Assembly: GCF_030272615.1 (NCBI RefSeq)
Contig: NC_081413.1
Coordinates: 552,573,136 to 552,637,135 of the forward strand
Length of the DNA stretch: 64,000 nt
Direction of reading: 5' to 3'
DNA from: Cryptomeria japonica
Lineage: Eukaryota > Streptophyta > Pinopsida > Cupressales > Cupressaceae
How positions within the stretch are numbered: the first letter of the stretch is position 1; each line of letters opens with the position of its first letter. Shown in pieces: positions 47,511 through 57,244 of the stretch. The translations under genes were made by a program, and so were the position numbers. The notes under the pieces are model-generated. The model was given only the letters and a program-made list of their open reading frames with translations. It searched no databases and was not told the origin of the DNA.

Positions 47511-48160
47511 TGTTGGCATTTTTGATGATTATGTTGTGATTGTCATTGGTGGACACACACTTGCATTGAGATCTCCTTTATATGTATGAGTTAGAACACA
47601 ACCGGTATTTGTTCCAATTGATATGTTGTATTATAGTCTTTAGACTATTAATGTTTTGTAGAATGTGTTTCCTAGTCTAATAGATCATATACTTGTTGAT
47701 TACTCACATCTTTGACAAGTCTGTAGCCCTTAACCGGGTAGGCCCAAAAGCCTTTTGTAAATCCTCTAACAAGGTGGTTCACATCTGTGGATCTAAAATC
47801 CTCTAGCAAGGTAGTCTTTAATCAGACTTATCTCCTAATAGAGATTGAGATTCCTAATAGGATTTGTTCTGGTAAAGAACATTGTAAGACCTTAACCGGT
47901 CTGGTTCCTATTTTGGAGATAGTTACTTGTGAGTTCCATCTCACCGTGGTTTTTCCCATTTGGGTTTCCACATCAAAATTATTTGTGTTATGGTGTTTGT
48001 GCTTCTATGGGTAAATGCACTATTTTCTATTTGGTTTGCATGTGTACTAACCGGTTTGTCTGCTAAACTATTTTACCGGTTTACTATTTGTCTTGCAAAG
48101 TGTTTAAGAGTGAAGATTTTTGGCATACTAATTCACCCCCCGCCCTCTTAGTATTCATCA
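47511..48160 (+). repeat. 3' LTR of B2 (internally deleted)
   Basis: 650 bp, compared with 1,199 bp for the 5' LTR. The deletion corresponds to 41013-41533 of the 5' LTR, with TCT at both edges, plus loss of two GACCTTAACC-type units. Ends TATTCATCA; GTTAC duplication at 48161-48165. Confidence 0.9.
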
Positions 48161-48165
48161 GTTAC

Positions 48166-48382
48166 ATTGCATAGAAAGGGTTTGACTTTATACACCGGTT
48201 ATCAGTTCAACTAACATACTTACATACTGGCTTACAACATCTTCCGTAAAGCTCTTCCTACCGGTTACAAGACAATATCAATAACAACAATATCAACAAT
48301 ATCATAAATACCATTACCGGTTCAATTGACATCAATGACAACATAACATATCATTAATGCAATCTTCATGAAAATGCCAACA
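48166..48382 (-). repeat. 5' LTR of element D, second part
   Basis: Resumes after B2. The end ATGCCAACA (TGTTGGCAT on the minus strand) is intact at 48382 and abuts C's 3' LTR, so this side of D is an original integration edge. Confidence 0.8.
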
Positions 48383-48600
48383 TATGGCACGTATGCATGA
48401 TGCACGTGATGAGTTTCAAAGTGGTTTTGGCACGTTGAGATAACTATTTAATCTTAGGAATGAGCAAGTACATAGCATGAAGTGGAAACTGTGTGATGAG
48501 TTATAGGATTCAAGGAGCGGTCAAGGTTGTCTTGTATAATGTGCAGATGACTTCTATGTAATCCAACGGTCATGTTTGAACTGATTTTTTTGTAATCTCT
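48383..48600 (+). repeat. 3' LTR of element C, first remaining part
   Basis: Aligns with C's 5' LTR from about 34286 (TATGCCACATATGCATG); about 235 bases of the LTR start are missing. It is interrupted at TCTCT by element F. Confidence 0.82.
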
Positions 48601-48601
48601 T

Positions 48602-49640
48602 GTTGGATACAATTGTTTAATTGTGTATTGTCCTTGATGTTACACAAATGTCATATCAGTCTACCGAGCTCAGAATGTTTGGCAAGGCAGTTAGACAGAG
48701 TCTACCGAGTTCAGACAGTAAGAGAAGCAAGTTACAGAGTCTACCTAGCACTCCAGAATGCTATACCGAGTTCGCAGTCTTTACCGAGTTCGCAGTACTT
48801 ACCGAGTTCAGTCAGTTACCGAAGAATCAGCAGTGTTCACCGAGCATCAGTGAAATGTTTATGCAGCCGACCGAAGCAATATTTATTGAAACTTGTATAT
48901 GTAGCCGACCTATGTAATATTTATTGTAACTTGTAATTGGGCCGACTTGGTAACCTGAATGGTATATATGAGAGATCAAGTTGCGATTTCGAAGTGTGAG
49001 GAAGTGTGAGAAGTATGGAAATGTGAAGGAGCAGAAATGTGCGAATTCTGATGAAGGATCAGTGATATCCTTGAGGTGCAGAAAAGATATATGTGATCAG
49101 TAAGGATCTATTGGCGCAGAACAGAGATCTGTATCAGCAAGATAAGTTGTATTTAATTCAGATCACTTCATTGTTGCTTTCTAACCATTGTAGCAGTGAT
49201 ACCGAAATCTCTTAACAGAGCTGGTCTAACAACCATTTTTGTAAATCCTCTGACAAGGTGACAATTCGGTTGAATTGTTCTTAAGACCTTTCACAAGGCC
49301 ACTCCTAGCAGGGTGATTAAATCCTCTAACAGGGTCACACCAAACAGTGTGTTTTGTAACCTTTAACAGGGTTGGCTCCTGATAGGGTTCACTTCAGAAG
49401 AGTGAAAATCAGTAACTAGTTACATTGGTGGTTTTCCCAAAATTGGGTTTCCATGTTATATCTGGTGTTACTTGTGTTCATGTTATTTGTTTATGCATGT
49501 TAATGTTTAATGAACAATGATAAATTAATTTACCGAGTTTCAGCAGTTTATATTTAAGACATCTAAGGGACTTGTGGATTTATTTTTGTGGTAACTGATT
49601 CACCCCTCCCCTCTCAGTTACTCCATCCATATTTCCAACA
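48602..49640 (+). repeat. 5' LTR of F
   Basis: 1,039 bp. Positions 48765-48830 carry tandem TACCGAGTTCGCAGT units of about 17-19 bases. TATA-like TATATATGAG at 48963. CTAACA/CAAGG words lie at 49200-49390, and a CCCAAAATTGGG stem at about 49438-49450. Confidence 0.93.
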
Positions 49641-49642
49641 AT

Positions 49643-49653
49643 TGGTATCAGAG
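49643..49653 (+). promoter_or_regulatory. Primer-binding site of F
   Basis: TGGTATCAGAG, initiator-Met tRNA type, two bases after the LTR. Confidence 0.88.
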
Positions 49654-49702
49654 ATTTCGGTGCTTGTAGGAAGGATTTCAAGGATCTAAGCTAAAGATCA
49701 AG

Positions 49703-50560
49703 ATGTCTTACAAGAGGGAAATTCCAAGGCTAAACAGAAATAACTTTTTAGCATGGCAAGGTCTCATGAGACTCCATTTGGCTTCCATTGGAGATACAGG
49801 ATTGACACATCTTGACACAGAATATGTGACACCCACTGGTACACTAACTGTTGCTGATATTGCTGCAAAGAAGACTCATAACACCATGATGATAGACATT
49901 TCATCTGCCCTAAGCTATGAAGAGTTTGATGATGTCAAAGATTGCAAAAGTGCATTTGAAATGTGGAACAAGCTGAAAGATATCTATGGTGGTGATGACA
50001 ATGTGAGAAGAGCCAAAGCAGAAAGCTTGAGAGGACAGTTTGATCAATTAAAAATGAGTGAGGATGAAAATATTGCAAAATATGTTGAAAGAGTCAAAGC
50101 CAGTGTCAGTGCAATCAAAGCTTCTGGAGGTGATATCTCAGAGGAAACAGTCATAAGCAAAGTTCTCAGAACATTACTACCCATTTATGCAATCAGAGTT
50201 TTTGCAATTCAGGAAAGAAGATGTGAAGCAAATCATAAGATAAATTTAGAGGCCATAGTTGGAAGATTAACTGCATTTGAGTTAGACAACTATGACAACT
50301 ATGTTCCAGCTTCCAAAAACATGGAATCAGCATTTGAAGCTAAGGTTTCACTCAAGGAGAAAGGCAAAAAGAAAAAGGAATCTCGGTCAGAAAGTGAAGA
50401 TGAATCAGAACCAAGTTCAGACAGTGATCTTGAAATAATTGAAGCTCTTCTAGCAAGGAAATATTCCAAAGGCAGAGGAAAATACAGAGGCAAAGTTCCT
50501 CTAATCTATTTTTCATGTGATGAAGTCGGTCATATTGCTGCTAGATGCCCAAACAAGTAG
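49703..50560 (+). CDS. Copia gag of element F
   Basis: 285 codons from ATG 49703, starting MSYKREIPRLNRNNFLAWQG. Matches copia UBN2-type gag (FEMWNKLKDIYGGDDNVRRA, AESLRGQFDQLKMSEDENIA). A Ser/Glu-rich acidic stretch precedes a knuckle YFSCDEVGHIAARC, with Tyr in place of the first Cys. It ends in TAG at 50558. The frame would otherwise continue into pol, so this TAG is either a decay stop or a gag-pol boundary; element C also has a stop near the same place (36395). Confidence 0.88.
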   Translation: MSYKREIPRLNRNNFLAWQGLMRLHLASIGDTGLTHLDTEYVTPTGTLTVADIAAKKTHNTMMIDISSALSYEEFDDVKDCKSAFEMWNKLKDIYGGDDNVRRAKAESLRGQFDQLKMSEDENIAKYVERVKASVSAIKASGGDISEETVISKVLRTLLPIYAIRVFAIQERRCEANHKINLEAIVGRLTAFELDNYDNYVPASKNMESAFEAKVSLKEKGKKKKESRSESEDESEPSSDSDLEIIEALLARKYSKGRGKYRGKVPLIYFSCDEVGHIAARCPNK

Positions 50561-52030
50561 AGCAAAGATGAGAAGAAAGATCACAAATGGAATGGCAAAA
50601 AGGACTATAAATCATTCAAAGGTAAGAAAACATGCTTTATGGCTAAGGATTCTGATAATAGTGAAGATGAAATTGTTTATATTGCTATAAGAGATGATTC
50701 TGATAATGATGAGGAAGATAAGATGGCACTTATTTCTCATATAAGCAAAAATGATATTTGGATCATAGACAGTGGTTGCTCTCATCATATGACTGGTGAT
50801 AAAACCAAGTTTGAACATTTTATAGACTATGATGGAGGTAGTGTAAGGTTTGGTAATAATGAACCTCGCTACATAAAAGGAAGAGGTAGAATCCCTATAA
50901 CCAAAGAACTTGTATTTGATGATGCCTACTGGGTTGAAGGTCTCAATCACAACTTGATGAGTGTGGCACAGCTACTTAATAGTGGACTCAAGGTGGAATT
51001 CATGCATGGAAAGGCCAAACTACTAAATAATCAAGGAAAGCTGATTGGATCAGGCACTCAAACAAAAGGTAATTTGTTCCGACTTGAAACAAGTGAAAAT
51101 TCATGTTTTATTGCTCAAGTTGAAGAAAGTTGGTTATGGCACAAAAGGTTATGTCATGTAAATTTTGATAACCTAGTGAAAATAAGTAAATTCAGAAAAG
51201 TAAGAGGTATTCCAGATATAAAGAAATCTGAGGTCGGTCTATGTAAGAATTGTCAAATTAGAAAGATGGGAAAGACTAGTTTCAAAAGCAAAAACTATCA
51301 ATCTGAAGATATATTAGAAATTGTGCATACTGATTTATGTGGACCCATAGGAACTGAAAGTTATACTGGAGAAAAGTTCTTCATTCTTTTTGTTGATGAT
51401 TACTCAAGAATGATGACTGTCATGTATTTAAGGAACAAATCAGAAGCATTTGAAAAGTTCAAATGGTATTTGGACAGAATAGAAAAAGAAACAGGTAAAA
51501 GACTTAAATGTCTAAGGTCAGACAGAGGTGGTGAATTCATCTCTCATGAATTCAATAACTTTTGCATTGAAAGAGGAATCAAAAGACAAGTATCAGCCCC
51601 TAGAACTCCTGAGCAAAATGGAATAGCTGAAAGAAGGAATAGATCTATCATGGATTGTGCAAGAACCTTAATGATTGAAAAGAATATTGCTATCAAATAC
51701 TGGAAGGAATCTATCAGCACTGCTGTTCATACCTTGAACTGAGTACAACTGAAGAAGGACTCATTCAAAACCCCCTATGAATTATGGTATGGCTACAAAC
51801 CTAATGTAAGTTACCTAAAAGTATTTGGAAGTAAATGTTACATTTTGAAAGAATCTAGAAAAGGAAAATTTGATGTGAAAGGTGATGAAGGTATATTCTT
51901 TGGATATTCTTGCAAGAGTAAAGCATATAGATGTTTGAACTTGTCTACTCATAAAGTTATAGAAAGTGCACATGTGAAAGTTGATGAGTTTGCAGAAAGA
52001 TCTAAAAAAGAAAGCAAAAGAGAACCAGAA
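50561..52030 (+). pseudogene. Copia protease and integrase of element F
   Basis: The protease active site is WIIDSGCSHHMTGD at about 50760. GAG-pre-integrase has SWLWHKRLCHVNFDNLV and LCKNCQIRKMG. Integrase core residues are in HTDLCGPIG, SDRGGEF and EQNGIAERRNRS (Asp, Asp, Glu all present). A TGA at about 51740 breaks the frame after AVHTLN, and a frameshift lies near 52030-52050. It would process the polyprotein and insert the cDNA if intact. Confidence 0.92.
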
Positions 52031-52035
52031 GATTT

Positions 52036-53924
52036 GTGTCTATTGAAACTGATACAATACCAGATACATCTGCTAATCAGGAATCTTCTACTCCCGAGTC
52101 ATCAGTAACCGAGTTACAGAAAGAGCAAACCGAGCCAGTATCTACCGAGTCTGATGAACCAGAACCAGTGTCTACCGAGTCTGAAGAAACCGAGCCAATA
52201 TTTACCGAGCCGGACCAGCCAGTTGAAGAACAAGAGGACAATGATGAAATTCATTCTAAAGGCAAGAAACCTGTATTAGCCGAGTATGTCAGACGACATC
52301 ACTCAGCAGATCAGATCATTGGAGACAAATCTGAAGGAACCATGACAAGAGGTAAGTTGAAAAGAACTTGTTTACTTGCTGATTTTGAACCTAGAAATGT
52401 CAAAGATGCATTGGGAAATGATAGTTGGACAGAGGCTATGAAAGAAGAGATAGAACAGATAGAGAAAAACAAGACATGGACTCTTGTACCCAGACCTAAG
52501 GATAAAAATGTGATTGGAACTAAGTGGGTATTCAGAAATAAACTGAATGAAGATGGCAAAGTTTCAAGAAACAAAGCAAGACTAGTATGCAAAGGATATG
52601 CTCAACAAGAAGGAATAGACTATGGAGAAACTTTTGCTCCTGTTGCAAGATTGGAAGGAGTCAGAACCTTACTTGCATATGCCGCCTACAAAGGATTCAA
52701 AGTTTATCAGATGGATGTTAAATCTGCATTTCTTAATGGTATATTGGATGAAGAGGTTTATATTGAACAACCTGAAGGTTTTGTTGATCCACAAAAGAAG
52801 GACATGGTCTGCAAATTACATAAAGCATTGTATGGTCTGAAACAAGCCCCTAGAGCATGGTATGAAAGATTGCATAACTATCTTATTCAGATTGGATTTC
52901 AAAGAACTAGTGATAACAGTAGCGTGTATATCAAGGAAGGATCAGATAACAAAATTGTCTTAGCATAAATATTTGTAGATGATACTATTTTCACAGGAAA
53001 TGATGATCTTTGCAAAGAATTTTCAGTACAAATGAATAAGGAATTTGAAATGTCTATGTTTGGTGAGATCAAATTCTTTGTTGGTCTTCAAATTCAACAG
53101 AACAAAATGGTATCTACATTACACAATCAAAATACATCAAAGAGATACTAAAAAAGTTCGGTATGGAAGATTGTAAACCAGTTGGAACTCCTATGTGTAC
53201 TGGATTGAAGCTTACCAAGGAAGATGAATCACAAGAAGTAGATCAAACACTGTATAGATCTATGATTGGAAAGCTGCAGTATGTTGTTCATACTAGGCCA
53301 GATATTGCTCTTGCAGTTGGTATTGTTGCAAGATTCTCAGCAAAACCAAGAGAAAGTCACATGATGGCAATCAAAAGAATAATGAGATATTTGAAAGGAA
53401 CTGAAGAGTATGGATTATGGTACAAATTTGGAGGAAATTTTGATTTGAAAGTATTTACTGATGCTGATTGGGTAGGAAACATTGATGACAGAAAAAGTAC
53501 AAGTGGAGGAGCATTCTTTCTAGGAAAGAGATTGGTTTCCTGGACAAGCAAAAAGCAAAATTGTATATCCCAATCTACAGTAGAGGCAGAATATGTTGCT
53601 GCAGCAGTAAATTGTTCAAATGTTGTTTGGTTTAAACAGCTATTGGCAGGCATGAAAATGGAAATCAAAGAACCAATTGTTATGTTCTGTGATAATACAA
53701 GTGCAATTGACATGTCCAAGAATCCAGTGATGCATCCCAAAACCAAGCACATTGCAATAAAATATCATTTTGTCCGAGAATTGGTGCAGAACAACGAGAT
53801 CAGATTGGAATATATTCACACAAAGGAACAAATTGCTGACATATTCACAAAACCATTGGCTAAGGATGCATTCTTGTATCTAAGAGGTAAGTTAGGGGTC
53901 ACTCCCCTATCTAAAATTCACTAA
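52036..53924 (+). pseudogene. Copia RT and RNase H of element F
   Basis: Begins with a Glu/Pro/Ser/Thr spacer containing repeated EPVSTES units. RT follows: [40 protein letters not shown] and [23 protein letters not shown] at 52966 sits just before the catalytic FVDD, and a frameshift lies near 53105. RNase H shows TDADWVGNIDDRKSTSGG, STVEAEYVAA and CDNTSAIDMSKNPVMHPKTK, then LEYIHTKEQIADIFTKPLA, and stops normally at 53922-53924. Only a few lesions separate it from an intact pol. Confidence 0.93.
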
Positions 53925-54315
53925 AGAAAAGTTTTAGTGATGCATCAACTCATCCTAAGTGAAAAATCTACTAGTTGATGCAGTATAATCAGGAAAATAT
54001 TGCATATGAATCAGTACAAAAGGTACATTATAACTCAGATGAAGTCTTATTGTCTTTGGCACGTGTTGTCAAAGAGGGAGAGTTTTACTGTCATATCCTA
54101 CTAAAATTTGAAAGAAAGTTCATTAAGATAAAGAGGGAGAGTTTTACCGTCCAAAGATGAAGTTACTTCACAGAGGGAGATTATTGAAAGAAGGAGTGTT
54201 CTCTATCCAAAGGGAAAGTTATGTTGGCATGTTGCTGTCATAAAAGAAAAGACCTGTTTTCAAATTTCATTCTGCTATGACATGTTGTGTTGCCATCAAT
54301 GCCAAAGAGGGAGAT
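53925..54315 (+). promoter_or_regulatory. Post-pol region of F with several purine tracts and the PPT
   Basis: GAGGGAGAGTTTTACYGTC occurs at about 54076 and 54133, CAGAGGGAGAT at about 54171, and the true polypurine tract CCAAAGAGGGAGAT at 54302-54315 next to the 3' LTR. Confidence 0.75.
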
Positions 54316-55365
54316 TGTTGGATACAATTGTTTAATTGTGTATTGTCCGTGATGTTACACAAATGTCATATCAGTCTACCGAGCTCAGAATGTTCGGCAA
54401 GGCAGTTAGACAGAGTCTACCGAGTTCAGACGGTAAGAGAAGCAAGTTACAGAGTCTACCTAGCACTCTAGAATGCTATACCGAGTTCACAGTCTTTACC
54501 GAGTTCGCAGTACTTACCGAGTTCAGTCGGTTACCGAAGAATCAGTAGTGTTCACCGAGCATCAGTGAAATGTTTATGCAGCCGACCGAAGCAATATTTA
54601 TTGAAACTTGTATATGTAGCCGACCTATGTAATATTTATTGTAACTTGTAATTGGGCCGACTTGGTAACTTGAATGGTATATATGAGAGATCAAGTTGCG
54701 ATTTTGAAGTGTGAGGAAGTGTGAGGAAGTGTGAGAAGTATGGAAATGTGAAGGAGCAGAAATGTGCGAATTCTGATGAAGGATCAGTGATATCCTTGAG
54801 GTGCAGAAAAGATATATGTGATCAGTAAGGATCTATTGGCGCAGAACAGAGATCTGTATCAGCAAGATAAGTTGTATTTAATTCAGATCACTTCATTGTT
54901 GCTTTCTAACCATTGTAGCAGTGATACCGAAATCTCTTAACAGAGTTGGTCTAACAACCATTTTTGTAAATCCTCTGACAAGGTGACAATTCGGTTGAAT
55001 TGTTCTTAAGACCTTTCACAAGGCCACTCCTAGCAGGGTGATTAAATCCTCTAACAGGGTCACACCAAACAGTGTGTTTTGTAACCTTTAACAGGGTTGG
55101 CTCCTGACAGGGCTCACTTTAGAAGAGTGAAAATCAGTAACTAGTTACATTGGTGGTTTTCCCAAAATTGGGTTTCCACGTTATATCTGGTGTTACTTGT
55201 GTTCATGTTATTTGTTTATGCATGTTAATGTTTAATGAACAATGATAAGTTAATTTACCGAGTTTCAGCAGTTTATATTTAAGACATCTAAGGGACTTGT
55301 GGATTTATTTTTGTGGTAACTGATTCACCCCTCCCCTCTCAGTTACTCCATCCATATTTCCAACA
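54316..55365 (+). repeat. 3' LTR of F
   Basis: 1,050 bp; it carries an extra GTGTGAGGAA-type 12-base duplication near 54715-54732 relative to the 5' LTR. TATA-like TATATATGAG at 54679. Confidence 0.93.
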
Positions 55366-55370
55366 TCTCT

Positions 55371-56279
55371 ATGAGATCTTAGGTTTGTGATGTGTTACCG
55401 ACCTATTGTTTTTTGTAGTTTTGGCAATTTTGGTTGAGTGTCAGTGTGATTTATTGTCGAACTAGAAGGAGTATCTGTAGAATGTTTGAAGGCAAATAGG
55501 AGTATGAAAAGGATCTAATCAAATAGAGTAGTGCTATTTACCAGATCAACAAAACCCTGTTGTTCTCTAACAATTACAGCAGTTAAAGCCCTTAACCGGG
55601 TAAGCTTTAACAATCTTAGTGCTTTCTAAATCCTCTATCCAGGTGATCCATTAGCTTAGATTTTAAATCCTCTATCGAGGTTACTCCTAACAAGGTATTT
55701 CTTTTAATAGGGTATTGTAGTCAATCTCTTAACCAAGTGGTCCCTAACAAGATCTGTTCCTAATAGGACATTTTTGTGAAGATTCTAACAAGCCTTGGCT
55801 CCTAACATGGCAAACTTTAGAAGGGTTCAGAATACTTGTGGGTATTCATCCCCACCGTGGTTTTTCCCATTTGGGTTTCCACATCAAAAATTATTGTGTC
55901 AAGTGGTGAATGGTTTTTGTGGTTATGTTTTGATATGGTTAATTTGTTTAACTGGTAAAGCCACTTAGATGTGTTAAGATGACCGATAATGATCTAAAAT
56001 GTGCTTTTACTATTGTTAGTAAAGAGGTTTGATGTTTTGGTTAAATGGTTTGAGAGTTTTAGATCTATTACAATGTTATTTTGTTATGCTAGTCAATCGA
56101 TATACTTGACAGTGCAGTTGCAGTTTGTAGTTCAGTGTTTGAACCAGTTAGTTCAGAGATTGATTTATGAGTTGGTTTTTGAGTTTGGTGAAAGTTTAGT
56201 TTGTTTTCTATCTACTGATTCACCCCCCCCCCCCCCTCTCAGTAGTTGACTGGATCCTTATTGATTCATCATATCATCA
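55371..56279 (+). repeat. 3' LTR of element C, second part
   Basis: Continues C's 3' LTR after F and ends CATATCATCA at 56279. The CTTATAAG TATA-like site of the 5' copy is deleted near 55405. A run of 14 C lies at 56223-56236. Confidence 0.85.
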
Positions 56280-56284
56280 CCCTC
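56280..56284. repeat. Target-site duplication of element C (right)
   Basis: CCCTC, matching 34046-34050. It ties 34051-56279 together as one element with nested insertions. Confidence 0.8.
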
Positions 56285-57221
56285 TAGGTTAAATAAATCC
56301 ATTTATCCTAGGTCCCTATTGTAAAAATTACATGTTTCATTTAATTGGCTAATTAGGTTTTCTTACGGGTTCTTTCCTGCCGGTATGCCCTTTGAACCCG
56401 TTTGTATCAAAATTCAAAATTAATAAAATATAGTTTAGTGGCTTGCCCACTTTTATCGAAAAAAAATAAATTAATGAATGAAAACTTATTAATTAATCTC
56501 ACCTAATTTTCTTCATTTCTAATTTTTCCTAATTTCCTAATTCCTAATTCCTCTTTTCCACCTAATTTTCTAATTTTCTAATTTCAAATTTCTTCTAATT
56601 CTTCCCTCCTAATTTTTCCCACTAATTTCTCCTCCTTATTAGTCCCTTTTTTTGTGCTCAATCATGTGATATAATTTGAGTCTATTTTCTCTCTCATGTG
56701 TCATTCAATGAATGAGAAATTATTGCCTTCAATTTTTCATAAATCAAAGGGCTATTTCTTCTCTCAATTTGTCATAATTAGTTTGCACAATTTTCTCCCA
56801 ATTTTTCATATTTTGAAAGAGCAATTTGTCATGAAATTCTTGTTAATATATTTGTCATAAATCATGCCAATTCCTTATTTTGTTACCCTTTTTGAATCCT
56901 CATCAAATTATCTATAAATTGAGCACTCTTTTCTCAATCATGGCTAACCACTTCTCAAATATACTCACATTGTTGAATTCACTTACAATATTGCTTTCTT
57001 TCTCACTTTTGCACTTGTAGGTGAGACCCACAACATATTTGGAGGGAAAAGAGAAACAATGGAGGTTAACGAAGGTAACACATTGGGATGGTTTGGACCT
57101 TTGTTTTAGTGTTATTCTTTTGTTCCTTATTGAATGTGATAGGATTGAATTTCATTGAAATTTAGGTTTGTGGCTACCTTATTTATAATTGCTTTGATGT
57201 TTTCCAATTTCCTACCTCACA
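56285..57221 (+). repeat. Tat-type 5' LTR of element G, right part
   Basis: A/T-rich with CTAATTTTC words; TATA-like TCTATAAATTG at 56921. Ends CTCACA at 57221, followed by a 5-base spacer and primer site, the same spacing as at 25134. Element C had inserted into this LTR. Confidence 0.65.
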
Positions 57222-57226
57222 TTTTT

Positions 57227-57244
57227 TGGTGAACCCGAAGTGAA
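57227..57244 (+). promoter_or_regulatory. Primer-binding site of element G (tRNA-Trp type)
   Basis: TGGTGAACCCGAAGTGAA, one base different from 25140-25157. The match does not extend further. Confidence 0.75.

Larger units (their letters stand above)
40845..48160 (+). mobile_element. Pol-less LTR retrotransposon B2 (complete: LTRs, PBS, two ORFs, PPT, TSD)
   Basis: A complete element of 7,316 bp with LTRs TGTTGGC...CATCA, an initiator-Met primer site, ORF1 (gag-like), ORF2 (unknown, where pol should be), a polypurine tract and a 5-bp GTTAC duplication. It inserted into the 5' LTR of D. A second copy (B1) is at 27110-32778 and a third LTR at 63587. It codes no protease, RT, RNase H or integrase, so it must be mobilised in trans; copia elements with the same primer tRNA and similar LTR ends are plausible helpers. 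Confidence 0.88.
48602..55365 (+). mobile_element. Ty1/copia element F, complete and youngest
   Basis: 6,764 bp with LTRs TGTTGGATAC...TTTCCAACA, initiator-Met primer site, gag-protease-integrase-RT-RNase H, and polypurine tract CCAAAGAGGGAGAT. TCTCT lies at 48596-48600 and 55366-55370, with one unexplained extra T at 48601. The LTRs differ at about 15 sites by eye plus a 12-base duplication, fewer than any other LTR pair here. Confidence 0.93.

Noticed and set aside
34051-48382. One large inverted element or autointegration product
   Set aside because: The gags of C and D differ too much to come from one particle, and an insertion followed by a deletion at GAACAACC explains both junctions.
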